From: Stutzerimonas kunmingensis
Lineage (GTDB): Bacteria > Pseudomonadota > Gammaproteobacteria > Pseudomonadales > Pseudomonadaceae
DNA length: 40,967 bases
Direction of reading: 5' to 3'
NCBI RefSeq assembly: GCF_014764705.1
Contig: NZ_JACXXG010000035.1
Coordinates: 1-40,967, forward strand
The position numbers and the translations under genes were made by a program. Below the pieces are notes generated by a model that was not told the origin of the DNA, searched no databases, and saw only the letters and a list, made by a program, of their open reading frames with translations. Position 1 is the stretch's first letter. Each line of letters begins with the position of its first letter. This document shows, in pieces, positions 1 through 7,855 of the stretch.

Positions 1-21
1 GTGGTGCTGAAACCTGTCAAA

Positions 22-41
22 AAGGCCTGAAGTCAGGCCTT
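22..41 (-). terminator. Rho-independent terminator after the DUF4432 gene
   Basis: A near-perfect inverted repeat (AAGGCCTGA / TCAGGCCTT) is followed on the minus strand by a run of five T. It lies about 90 bases beyond the stop codon of the minus-strand DUF4432 gene, so it probably ends that transcript. Confidence 0.7.
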
Positions 42-127
42 GTGTGGACTCCGTTAGGCCAAAGCGCTTGAAAAAGCGCCAAACCGGACGGGTTGGGGCA
101 GTTGAAGCCGAGTTTTTCAACGGCCTG

Positions 128-1339
128 TTAGTCCTTGGACAGGTCAACCAACGGCTCGTCACGAATTTCAGTGTCGCGACCGGCCTGTACCGCTTCGATC
201 CGTTTGCGCACGGCGTCGACTGCGGCGCTATTGACCAGCAGCTCGTAACTCACGCGAAAATGCTTCTGCTCACCCGGCTCGATCTTCGGCACCAATCCCA
301 ACGGCCGTTGATAGCGGCGGTTGTAGGAAAAGCTGGTACCCGGTTCGAGGCCGGTCACGTAGCCCTGCTTCTCGGTATCGGTGTTCTTCCACAGCGAGAA
401 CACCGGTAGCTCGGCGGTATTGAAGCCGACACTGACGCCGAGATTGCCGGCGCGGTTGTGCAGCATGGTCAGGGTCTGGCCCTGTTCGTCCGCATAGGGC
501 ACCACGTTGAACACCGTCTCGTCGTAGTCCCTGGTCGGGCCGCGGTAGCGCTGCCAGTCGCTCAGCTCCTTCGCCGCGCGGGGGTTGAACGGTGAGACCT
601 GCTTGACCGGCGCCACGAAGCGCGCGCCCTCCTCCAGCAGCGGCGTGCCGAAATTGGTGTGGTACAGAACCTGGTATTCCTTGGCGTAGTCGCCCTGATT
701 GGTCAGCGTGTCGTGCAACGAGAATCCGGCACGACCCGGCTCGGTGCTGAGCTCGGTGACAATCGCGAAGTCGAGTTTCTTGAAGGCCTTCTCCTGCAGC
801 TCGCCTCGCAAGCGAATGGCATAGGGCGGCTTCTCGTCGATCTGCAGCACTACCCGCGAGGCCGGAATGTTCGCCGCACGGCCATGCAGTGTGAGCAGTT
901 CGCCATTGTCTTCGCCGGGGTGGCCGACCCACTCGAAGCCGCAACGGGTGACCAGTTCATTGAAGCCCTCGAGCCAGCCCAGCCCGCCGCGCCCGTTGAG
1001 CTCGATAAAGGCCGGGTTGACCACTTCATCCACCGGCGAATCCCAGCCCAGGCGTACCTCGCCGGCCACCGCTTCCAGCACGTTCATGCCGCGCGTGGGC
1101 ACAACGGTCATGCGCATGCTGCCGTTGTCGATCTCAATCAGGCTGACGCCTTCCTGCCGGCCGCCATGCAAGGTACGCATGCTGACCGAGAATGGCGTCG
1201 GCGCGTCGATGCCCAGCTCTTCACTGGTGACGCGCCAGTTCTTCGCCGGCTTGTCGTGGTCGATCAGCACCTGTTCCCAGGCCATGGCAGGAGTGGCCAG
1301 GCAGATGCCCAGGCCGAGGAGAAGCTGCAAACGGGTCAT
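128..1339 (-). CDS. Exported DUF4432 (aldose 1-epimerase-like) protein
   Basis: This 403-residue protein begins with a short basic segment and a hydrophobic stretch ending in ATPAMA, a typical Sec signal peptide, so it should act in the periplasm. The body resembles the DUF4432 family of aldose-epimerase-like beta-sandwich proteins, which are thought to bind sugars and have no settled function. Visible features include the segments PTRGMNVLEA, GGLGWLEGFNEL and YHTNFGTPLL, which fit a galactose-mutarotase-like fold. The start has AAGGGA upstream at a fair spacing. A perfect 12-bp palindrome of LacI-family type lies 41 bases upstream, suggesting sugar-responsive control. The gene stands alone in its transcript and is followed by a hairpin terminator. 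The family assignment is fairly sure; the substrate is unknown. Confidence 0.8.
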   Translation of the reverse strand: MTRLQLLLGLGICLATPAMAWEQVLIDHDKPAKNWRVTSEELGIDAPTPFSVSMRTLHGGRQEGVSLIEIDNGSMRMTVVPTRGMNVLEAVAGEVRLGWDSPVDEVVNPAFIELNGRGGLGWLEGFNELVTRCGFEWVGHPGEDNGELLTLHGRAANIPASRVVLQIDEKPPYAIRLRGELQEKAFKKLDFAIVTELSTEPGRAGFSLHDTLTNQGDYAKEYQVLYHTNFGTPLLEEGARFVAPVKQVSPFNPRAAKELSDWQRYRGPTRDYDETVFNVVPYADEQGQTLTMLHNRAGNLGVSVGFNTAELPVFSLWKNTDTEKQGYVTGLEPGTSFSYNRRYQRPLGLVPKIEPGEQKHFRVSYELLVNSAAVDAVRKRIEAVQAGRDTEIRDEPLVDLSKD

Positions 1340-1379
1340 GGGGGTTCCCTTTGTTGTTATGACTCCTGATCAAGGTAGC

Positions 1380-1391
1380 TGAAACGTTTCA
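1380..1391 (-). promoter_or_regulatory. LacI/Cra-type operator upstream of the DUF4432 gene
   Basis: The sequence TGAAACGTTTCA is a perfect 12-bp palindrome with a central CG, the usual form of LacI-family operators and a match to the Cra/FruR consensus core. It lies 41 bases upstream of the DUF4432 start codon, where it would overlap or flank the promoter -35 region. No LacI-family regulator gene is present in the window, so the binding protein is not known. Confidence 0.6.
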
Positions 1392-1467
1392 TCTGGCAAG
1401 CCAAAGCGGTTGCCGAATGACCGAAGGGAGGCGGAACGCAGCTGGACGGAGTGCTCTAGCTTGGCTT

Positions 1468-1938
1468 TCAGCCCTTGCTGTAGCGACTCGGCTGCCAGTA
1501 GCCGGTGAGTAGCGGCAGTGCGGGACCACGCCAGCCGCGCCGACGAAGTTGCCGGGCGATCAGCGCATTCATAATCTTGTGCCCCATCAGCAACACGCTT
1601 TCATTGGCCTCGGCCAGCTCGATCAACCGATCAGCCGCTGCGCTGGCACGCCTGGTGGATTCGCGGATGTGCTCGGTATGGCTGGCGAAGCCGAGAAACC
1701 AGGCGGTGCGAAACGCCAGGCGCCAGAAGTGCGACGGCAACAGCGGCAGTCCCCACTCGGGATACGGCAGGTGCGGCTCAGCGAACAGCGGATCAGGTAG
1801 TTCACAGCAGTCGCATTCAAGATGCGAGCGCGATTCGATGCAGCGCTGCAGGGAGCTGCAGACCACGATGCCAACCGGCGTGCTCCAGCGCGCTGCGCCG
1901 TGGTCGGGTCTGCCGTGCCGCACGAGGATGATCTGCAT
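1468..1938 (-). CDS. Histidine phosphatase family protein
   Basis: A 156-residue protein starting at residues MQIILVRHGRP, with the catalytic RHG motif of the phosphoglycerate mutase-like histidine phosphatases at residues 7-9. A SLQR segment fits the phosphate pocket, and a second histidine in LLMGHKIMN near the C-terminus fits the proton-shuttling or phosphate-contacting His. The reading frame is open upstream to 2052, but that extension has no family similarity and would overlap the next gene's stop codon at 2049, so the start at 1938 is preferred. The ribosome-binding site there is weak. There is no signal peptide, so it is probably cytoplasmic. The substrate cannot be predicted; SixA-like or small-molecule phosphatases are possible. 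Confidence 0.75.
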   Translation of the reverse strand: MQIILVRHGRPDHGAARWSTPVGIVVCSSLQRCIESRSHLECDCCELPDPLFAEPHLPYPEWGLPLLPSHFWRLAFRTAWFLGFASHTEHIRESTRRASAAADRLIELAEANESVLLMGHKIMNALIARQLRRRGWRGPALPLLTGYWQPSRYSKG

Positions 1939-2020
1939 CTGGCTACCGGATACACGGCCCAGCCGCCAAGGCGCATGCCTGGCAGCAGGGGGATAGAAAG
2001 AGAATGAAGCGGGTGGAAAC

Positions 2021-2041
2021 GCCCCGGCACGCAGCCGGGGC
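2021..2041 (-). terminator. Hairpin terminator after the HPF/RaiA-family gene
   Basis: A perfect 8-bp GC-rich inverted repeat (GCCCCGGC / GCCGGGGC) with a 5-base loop lies just past the stop codon at 2049 and is followed on the minus strand by only three T. It is a plausible but not strong intrinsic terminator. Confidence 0.5.
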
Positions 2042-2048
2042 GACGGGG

Positions 2049-2471
2049 TCACTTGTCGAGCTCGTCCTGCTTTTCCAGGAATTCCTCTTCGAGCATCGCA
2101 TCCTTGACGGCCTGAGGCTGCTCGTCGAGCAGCGGATCATTCAACTCGCCGCTGGACAGTACGCGGGTGTCCAGCTTGCCCATCAGATGCTCCAGCGCGT
2201 GCTGCATCTTGTCCGCCGCACCATCGACCGCCAGCTGCAGCGACTCGGCCTTGTGCGTCACCGACACCGCCTGATGCCCCTTGGGCCGCGCCTCGATCTG
2301 GCAACGCTTGTCATCGGCACCGGCCTTCTGCGCGTTTTCATCGCTGACATGGACTTCCACTCGGGTGAGGAAGTCGTCGAAACGCTCGAGCCGATCCTCA
2401 ACGGTCGTACCGACCCACTCGTGCAGCTCGACGCTGCCAGGGATGTGGTTGCTATTGACCTGCACTTGCAT
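2049..2471 (-). CDS. HPF/RaiA family ribosome-associated protein
   Basis: This 140-residue protein resembles the S30AE (HPF/RaiA/YfiA) ribosome-binding fold: an N-terminal MQVQVNSNHIPGS strand, a VEDRLERFDDFLTRVEVHVSDEN helix-strand segment and a central strand-rich part to about residue 105. Proteins of this family bind the 30S decoding region in stationary phase or stress and help keep ribosomes inactive. It lacks the C-terminal dimerisation domain of long HPF and instead has a tail of about 25 residues rich in Glu and Asp (for example LEEEFLEKQDELDK). Pseudomonads usually also carry an hpf gene beside rpoN; that locus is not in this window, so this is probably a second, stress-related paralogue. 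It is transcribed alone, with a hairpin downstream. Confidence 0.75.
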   Translation of the reverse strand: MQVQVNSNHIPGSVELHEWVGTTVEDRLERFDDFLTRVEVHVSDENAQKAGADDKRCQIEARPKGHQAVSVTHKAESLQLAVDGAADKMQHALEHLMGKLDTRVLSSGELNDPLLDEQPQAVKDAMLEEEFLEKQDELDK

Positions 2472-2601
2472 ACGACTACTCCTGATAGATGACGTACCTA
2501 CTAGGGTTCGAGGCGTGCGCGTCGGCGAGGTTCAGGTGCTTCGTCCGGTTGCCAGACTTCGCGAGTCGACTGGCTAGCCGCCAGGAATGCATTTAAGTCG
2601 T

Positions 2602-3180
2602 TCATTCCTGCATCAGCGCGCGATAGCGCTGCTGGTATTGATCGTATGGAAGGTTCTCGCTCATCAGCTGCTTGAGTTGATGCTGCAGATAGGCATCTTT
2701 GCTCAGCGGCGCATTGACAGTCTTCTGTGCAACGACACCGAGGCTCTGGGCTCCGCTGGGAAACAGTTGATGGGTCAGTTCCGCGATCTTGTCCTCGGCG
2801 CTGATGAATTTGTCTGGTCGGCCGCTGCCCCAGCGAGCGTCATACTCGGCCTGACCGACCTGGCGGCCATTTTCATAGACACGAATGTCGGCATAGCTCA
2901 TATACAACAGCAGGTCCCAACGCCACGTACCGGTATAGGTCGTACTTAACGGGCAACGAGCCGGGCTGCTGCCCGCGGCAAGCTGACGGGTCTTGAAGCC
3001 CTTGTCCCGAAGAAGTTGTTGATAGGTGGTATTGAAGCCAGCACGGAGCCCGACAGCCGGTATCGTGCAGATCTCGGGCGCGAGCTCAGCCGATAGATTG
3101 GCGGGTGTGACGGTCTGCTTGATACTGCAGCCGGTCATGAAAAGCATGGCGAAAAGTACGGGCAGCGGCGCGGCGCGCAT
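2602..3180 (-). CDS. Sbal_3080-type lipoprotein
   Basis: A 192-residue predicted lipoprotein. The chosen start gives an N-terminal signal with a lipobox-like MTGC, the acylated cysteine being residue 18. An AGGA ribosome-binding site precedes this start, whereas the alternative start eight codons upstream adds only a polar extension. The mature part resembles the Sbal_3080 family of lipoproteins of unknown function, with conserved-looking segments such as TYTGTWRWDLLLYMSYADIRV and WGSGRPDKF. It lies 42 bases downstream of the transporter gene on the same strand and could share its transcript. Its role, and whether it sits in the inner or outer membrane, cannot be told from the sequence; the residue after the cysteine is Ser, which does not suggest inner-membrane retention. 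Confidence 0.7.
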   Translation of the reverse strand: MRAAPLPVLFAMLFMTGCSIKQTVTPANLSAELAPEICTIPAVGLRAGFNTTYQQLLRDKGFKTRQLAAGSSPARCPLSTTYTGTWRWDLLLYMSYADIRVYENGRQVGQAEYDARWGSGRPDKFISAEDKIAELTHQLFPSGAQSLGVVAQKTVNAPLSKDAYLQHQLKQLMSENLPYDQYQQRYRALMQE

Positions 3181-3222
3181 GTTGACGTCCTGTCTAGAAA
3201 CCAAAGAGACGGCATTGTGCCA

Positions 3223-4533
3223 TCAAGCGGCCTGACGAGTCGTCTCGGTTCGCTTGCTGGCCAGGTCCGCTCGCCCGCCGAGGAACCAGCCCACCGCCCC
3301 CCACACTGCTGCGCATATGGCGCCGACTAGGGCAATCAGCCAGACTCCCTGACCGAGACTGTCGAGCAGGCTCTTGGCCCAGCCGCTCAGGGCATCGCCG
3401 CCGCGATAGACCACGGTGTCGATGAAGTTCTTCGCCTTGTACTTGCTCTCGGCATCCAGTGGCGCGAAGAGCATCTCGCGGCCCGGGCGGACGAAGGCGT
3501 ATTCGCCGACGCGACGCACGATCATCACGGCGGCCAGCACGGCAAAGGTCGGCGCCAGAGCCAGGCCGACGAACCCGAGGCAGACCAGCGCCGGCACGGC
3601 GGCCAGCAGAATCCGCACGCCGAGCCGCTGTGCGATGCGCCCGGTGATGAACAGCTGCGACAGCAAGGCACCCGCCTGCACCACGAAATCGATCGCACCG
3701 AACACCCGCACCTGCTCGGCACGATCCGGAAACAGCTCGGCGACCAGCCTTGCCTGTTCGAAGTAGAGAAAGGTGCTGGCGGTAGTCAGCAGCAGCACGA
3801 ACGCCGCGATGCCGAGCAGATAGCCCGAGCCCAGCACCCGCGTCAGGCCACTGAATGGATTGCCCGCTACCGGTCGCCGTGGACTCTCGGCATGTTCGGC
3901 GCCGGGACGGCCGGCACCCCGTTCCTCGCGCCAGACCATCAGGTAGTGCTTGAGCGCGACCGCGGCGATCAGCAAAAGCGCCGCCAGCAGCATCAGCCCG
4001 AACTGACCGAGCACACCGACCAACAGCGCGCTCGTCGCCGGTCCGACCAGCCCGCCCACGCTGGCACCAGCAGCGATGAAGGCGAACAGCCGGCGCGCCT
4101 GTGGCGCGTCGAATACATCGGCCATCAGGCTCCAGGCGACCGAGACCACGAACAGGTTGTAGACCGAGATCCACACGTAGAACACCCGCGCCAGCCAGAC
4201 GCTGTCTCCGAGCAGGAAGAACAGCCCCGCGAACACGAGCAGGTTGACGCAGAAAAAGCCGTACACCCAGTCGATGTAATGGATGCGCGCGACCCGCGAG
4301 TTGAGCCAGGCGAACAGTGGCACCGCCACCAGCATGGCGATGAAGGTCGCTGTGAACAGCCACTGCAGGTTCTCGACGCCACCCTGAATGCCCATCGACT
4401 CGCGAATCGGCCGCAGCATGAAGTACCCAGAGAACAGGCAGAAGAACAGGCTGAACCCGGCCAGCGCAGCACGCAGTTCGCCCGGGCGGGCATTGATCAG
4501 CGCGGCTCCTCGAGCGGCTAGCGAAGTCGGCAT
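3223..4533 (-). CDS. MFS / NTP-NDP-exchange-family transporter
   Basis: A 436-residue polytopic inner-membrane protein with about 12 hydrophobic segments. The N-terminal stretch LFSGYFMLRPIRESMGIQGG is typical of bacterial proteins placed in the MFS-related ATP:ADP antiporter (Tlc-like) family. True nucleotide exchange is established for obligate intracellular bacteria and plastids; free-living members of this family have no established substrate. A basic, Glu-rich loop (HYLMVWREERGAGRPG) joins the two halves around residues 195-225. The gene starts 7 bases after the stop codon of the aldo/keto reductase gene, so the two are almost certainly co-transcribed. The family is fairly sure; nucleotide transport should not be assumed. 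Confidence 0.75.
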   Translation of the reverse strand: MPTSLAARGAALINARPGELRAALAGFSLFFCLFSGYFMLRPIRESMGIQGGVENLQWLFTATFIAMLVAVPLFAWLNSRVARIHYIDWVYGFFCVNLLVFAGLFFLLGDSVWLARVFYVWISVYNLFVVSVAWSLMADVFDAPQARRLFAFIAAGASVGGLVGPATSALLVGVLGQFGLMLLAALLLIAAVALKHYLMVWREERGAGRPGAEHAESPRRPVAGNPFSGLTRVLGSGYLLGIAAFVLLLTTASTFLYFEQARLVAELFPDRAEQVRVFGAIDFVVQAGALLSQLFITGRIAQRLGVRILLAAVPALVCLGFVGLALAPTFAVLAAVMIVRRVGEYAFVRPGREMLFAPLDAESKYKAKNFIDTVVYRGGDALSGWAKSLLDSLGQGVWLIALVGAICAAVWGAVGWFLGGRADLASKRTETTRQAA

Positions 4534-4540
4534 TCGGCGC

Positions 4541-5458
4541 TCAGCGGAAGGCGTCGACGATCATCTGCCGCTGCCGCGCATCCGGCAGCCGCCCCTGTCC
4601 GGCGAGCAAGTTGTCGGCGATGTAGCGCGGGTTGGAAGTCGCCGGTATGACCGCAGTTACAGCCGGCTCGGCAAGGATGAACTTGAGTAGCAGCTGCGCC
4701 CAGGAGCTGGCATCGATCTCCACCGCCCAGGCCGGCAGCGGCTTGCCCTTAACCCTGGACAGCAGGTTGCCACGGGTAAACGGCCGGTTGATCAGCGTGG
4801 CGATGCCGTGGTCGGCGCAGTACGGCAGCAGCTGCTTCTCGGCGTTGCGCTCGCCCACCGAATAGTTGAACTGCACGAAGTAGACCTTCTTCCGCTTCAG
4901 CGTCTCCAGCAGGCGATCGTGGGCCGACTCCAGATAGTGGGTCACGCCGATGTAGCGCACCCGCCCCTCCTGCTTGAGTTCGCGTAGCAGGCCGAGCTGG
5001 GTGCGGGTGTCCTGCAGGTTGTGCACCTGGATCAGGTCGATGGTGTCGGTCTGCAGCGCCTTGAAGCTCGCTTCAATCTGCGCCATGCCGCGTTCGCGAC
5101 CGCTGGAGGATACCTTGCTGGCGAGGAAGACCTTGTCGCGCTGGCCGTGGCGCTCGACCAGCTCACCGACGACGCGCTCGGCATTGCCGTAGCTCGGTGC
5201 GGTATCGATCAGCGATGCGCCGCCATCGACCAGCACGCGCAGCACCTCGAGCAGCCGCGTCATCTCGGGATCGTCCAGGGCCACGTCATGGGTGCGTGAC
5301 GTGCCGAGGCCGATGACGGGTAGCATCTCGCCGGTGGAAGGAATCTCGCGTCGACGCAGCGCCTCGGCTGCCCGCACCAGCGACGGCAACAGCGGACCGA
5401 GCGCCAGCATCGCTGCGGCCACGGCTGTACGTTGAATGATCTGGCGGCGCGTCGGCAT
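4541..5458 (-). CDS. Tat-exported aldo/keto reductase
   Basis: A 305-residue aldo/keto reductase-fold protein. The start at 5458 gives MPTRRQIIQRTAVAAAML, a twin-arginine-type signal peptide ending near VRAAEA; an upstream in-frame start would bury this signal, so it is rejected. The catalytic tetrad of the family is visible as Asp85 and Tyr90 (DTAPSYGNAE), Lys115 (LASKVS) and His146 (IQVHN). These enzymes reduce carbonyls with NADPH, and export in folded form by Tat would fit a protein that carries its cofactor. Overlap in function with periplasmic sugar or aldehyde chemistry is possible but not shown. It is the first gene of a probable operon with the transporter 7 bases downstream. Confidence 0.85.
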   Translation of the reverse strand: MPTRRQIIQRTAVAAAMLALGPLLPSLVRAAEALRRREIPSTGEMLPVIGLGTSRTHDVALDDPEMTRLLEVLRVLVDGGASLIDTAPSYGNAERVVGELVERHGQRDKVFLASKVSSSGRERGMAQIEASFKALQTDTIDLIQVHNLQDTRTQLGLLRELKQEGRVRYIGVTHYLESAHDRLLETLKRKKVYFVQFNYSVGERNAEKQLLPYCADHGIATLINRPFTRGNLLSRVKGKPLPAWAVEIDASSWAQLLLKFILAEPAVTAVIPATSNPRYIADNLLAGQGRLPDARQRQMIVDAFR

Positions 5459-5680
5459 GGGTGGGGTCTCCGGTCGTTTGCGGTATCGACCTCTGAGTAT
5501 GGTCGGGCCATCCCGCGATACCGGCCCGGCGACGTACGGAGCTTTTCCTGATGTTTCAGAGCGACGCAAGGCGTAAGGAAGCGACGCCACGGTGGTGGCA
5601 ATATGCCTTTATTTGCGCTTTACTGCGCCGATTCCGATGCCTGCTGCGTTGACGGCGGGTAGATAACTGTCGAGCCGAGC

Positions 5681-5875
5681 ATGTCCTGCAACCTACCCCA
5701 GTCGCGCCAGCCGAGCCCCGGCGGCAAAGCACCTGCCGCGTCGCGCCCGCCCCGTGCACGCTCCAGGCTGAGCAGCCTCTGCTATGCCGCCGGACTGCTG
5801 CTGGTGTTCATTCTCAGCCTGCTTCTGCTGCCGAACGACAGCGGTCTGGGTCGGCTGCTGTGGGGCTCGCTGTAG
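5681..5875 (+). CDS. Possible small single-span membrane protein
   Basis: A 64-residue reading frame with a Pro/Arg/Ser-rich N-terminal half and one strong hydrophobic stretch (YAAGLLLVFILSLLLLP) near residues 35-51, followed by a short tail. It fills the gap between the divergent aldo/keto reductase gene and the convergent chemoreceptor gene, with its stop 17 bases from the receptor's stop. The ribosome-binding site is weak and I recognise no family. The basic N-terminal half before the hydrophobic span would favour an inside N-terminus. It may be a real small inner-membrane protein or a chance frame in GC-rich DNA. Confidence 0.4.
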   Translation: MSCNLPQSRQPSPGGKAPAASRPPRARSRLSSLCYAAGLLLVFILSLLLLPNDSGLGRLLWGSL

Positions 5876-5892
5876 CGGCAGCGCGCCCGGCC

Positions 5893-7527
5893 TCAGGTGC
5901 GGAAACGGCCAACCAGTTCCGCCAGCGTCTTCGACAGCCCGGACAGCTGTTGACTGGCGAGCATGCTCTGCGAGGAATAAGTGGCCGCCTCGTTGGACAG
6001 GTCACGGATATCGGTGATGTTGCGTGCGATTTCCTCGGTAACGCTGCTCTGCTCCTCGCACGCGGTGGCGATCTGGGCGGCCATATCATTGATGCGCTGC
6101 ACCGACACGGAGGTTTCCGCCAGCACCTGATCGACGCCGGATGCCCGCTCGACACTGTCTCGCGCTTTGTCACTGCCGGTCTGCATGGCCTGTACGGCCT
6201 TGTCGACGCCGCTCTGCAGGCGCTCGATGCGCGCCTGGATATCCTTGGTCGAATCCTGCGTGCGCGCGGCCAGTGCCCTTACCTCGTCGGCCACCACGGC
6301 GAAACCGCGGCCCTGCTCACCGGCGCGCGCGGCCTCGATGGCGGCGTTGAGCGCGAGCAGATTGGTCTGCTCAGCGATGCCGCGAATCACTTCGAGCACC
6401 GCGCCGATGCTGGCGGTTTCCTCGGCAAGCGCACCGATGGTCTGCGATGCGCCTTCGACCTCCCCGGCCAGCTGGCGGATCGACTGGATGGTACTGCTGA
6501 CCACCGACGCGCCCTGGCGTGACTGGGTTTCCGCCGCACGCGCGGCGTCCGATGCGTTCTGCGCATTGAGCGCGACTTCGTGCACCGCTGCGCTCATCTC
6601 GGTCGCCGCGGTGGTCACCTGATCGACCGCGGCGTGTTCGCTGCTGATCAGCTGATCGTTGGTTTCAGCCATCGCCGCCATGCCACGCGCGGCGGTCTCG
6701 ACCTCAGCGGTAACCCGTCCTACCTCGGCGATCAGCGGCTGCAGTTTGTCGAGAAAGCGGTTGAAGGCATTGCCGAGCTGGCCCAGCTCGTCAGCCGAAT
6801 GCACCTCCAGGCGGGCGCGCAAGTCGCCATCGCCATCGGCGATCTGCTTCAGCCGATCAAGCAAACGGCGCATCGGGCGCAGCACCACCAGCGGCAGGCC
6901 GAGGATGAGCAGTGCACAACCGAGCAGGCCGATAACCAGTACCGCAGCTTGCTGGCTCGATGTCGCCGCGCCCTCGGCGATCGCCGCCGCGCCCTCGGCC
7001 TCGGCGGCTGCGCCTTCGAGTTCGCCGAGCTTGTCGATGGCATCGCGCATGGCATCGAAGCGCACCTCGCTGTCACCAAAGCTCAACGCGCTGGCGGCCT
7101 GAGGATCGAGATCGACCTGCTCGATGACCCGCTGCGATACCGCGGACCATTGCTGAAAGCCGCCATTGAACTGCTCGACCAGCGCCAATGCCTCAGCGCC
7201 CGGTTGCATGGCTGCGTACTTCTGCACACGATCGTAGGCCTGCTTGAGGTTTTCCGCATGGCTGGCCTTGAGTGCCTGCACATGCTCGCCAGCATCGCTG
7301 TCGAGCAGGCTGCGCTCGGCGACGAAGGCCTGATACAGGTCGCGATCGGCATTGAGCAGCAAGCCGATGGCCGGCAGATGGCGCGTGGCCAAGACCTCGC
7401 TGGAATCGGTGACGCGCTCGATGCCACGCATCCCGAAAACGCCCATCAGCACCAGCAATAGGGCCAGCGCCGCAATGGGCAAGGTGATCTTCCAGCGGAA
7501 TCCGAGATCGGTGAACAGGCGGGGCAT
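5893..7527 (-). CDS. Methyl-accepting chemotaxis protein
   Basis: A 544-residue classical transmembrane chemoreceptor. It has a first membrane span near residues 12-34, a periplasmic helical sensor of about 155 residues (four-helix-bundle type by length and composition), a second span near 193-215 followed by the [12 protein letters not shown] start of a HAMP domain, and a cytoplasmic signalling domain whose tip carries the conserved [19 protein letters not shown] segment. The receptor should sense a small molecule in the periplasm and control a CheA kinase through CheW. There is no C-terminal CheR-tethering pentapeptide (the protein ends GRFRT). Just before the second span is an odd EGAA-repeated stretch around residues 168-190. 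It is divergent from the FIST receptor gene. Confidence 0.93.
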   Translation of the reverse strand: MPRLFTDLGFRWKITLPIAALALLLVLMGVFGMRGIERVTDSSEVLATRHLPAIGLLLNADRDLYQAFVAERSLLDSDAGEHVQALKASHAENLKQAYDRVQKYAAMQPGAEALALVEQFNGGFQQWSAVSQRVIEQVDLDPQAASALSFGDSEVRFDAMRDAIDKLGELEGAAAEAEGAAAIAEGAATSSQQAAVLVIGLLGCALLILGLPLVVLRPMRRLLDRLKQIADGDGDLRARLEVHSADELGQLGNAFNRFLDKLQPLIAEVGRVTAEVETAARGMAAMAETNDQLISSEHAAVDQVTTAATEMSAAVHEVALNAQNASDAARAAETQSRQGASVVSSTIQSIRQLAGEVEGASQTIGALAEETASIGAVLEVIRGIAEQTNLLALNAAIEAARAGEQGRGFAVVADEVRALAARTQDSTKDIQARIERLQSGVDKAVQAMQTGSDKARDSVERASGVDQVLAETSVSVQRINDMAAQIATACEEQSSVTEEIARNITDIRDLSNEAATYSSQSMLASQQLSGLSKTLAELVGRFRT

Positions 7528-7855
7528 GGCGTCGCTCCTCGAGAGGCTTTCCTTGCTATCGGCTACAACAACTGCGGCAACAGGCCACCGGTCGACAATT
7601 GCACAGCCACGCGCGTCTTCCGTTGCGCCACATCAAGAGGAGTCACCGCCTCACCCAGTACTTCCGGATGAAGACCATGGTTGCATGGCGATCTTCGATC
7701 CGGCGGCCGATAACGTGGCTGACGGTGACGGCGCCGAACGGGCATGCAGCTCGCGGCCGGGGTGCCGATAACAAAAAATGTAGCCTCTGATCGACGGCTG
7801 ATCAGTGCGGGAGCGGCCAAGTTTCCCGCTTCCCTTCCTCAAGCGAGTAACGCCC
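7528..7855. other. Intergenic region between two divergent chemoreceptor genes
   Basis: 328 bases without a convincing gene. Short frames on both strands lack ribosome-binding sites and family similarity. It should hold the promoters of both flanking receptor genes. GCCGATAA occurs at 7706-7713 and 7764-7771 on the plus strand and GCCGATAG at 7557-7564 on the minus strand, which look like flagellar sigma-28 -10 elements, but I see no matching -35 element at the right distance. Confidence 0.6.

Noticed and set aside
7706..7771. Two GCCGATAA motifs as flagellar sigma-28 promoters for the FIST receptor
   Set aside because: No TAAA- or TCAAG-like -35 element is found at the expected distance for either copy, so they may be chance matches.
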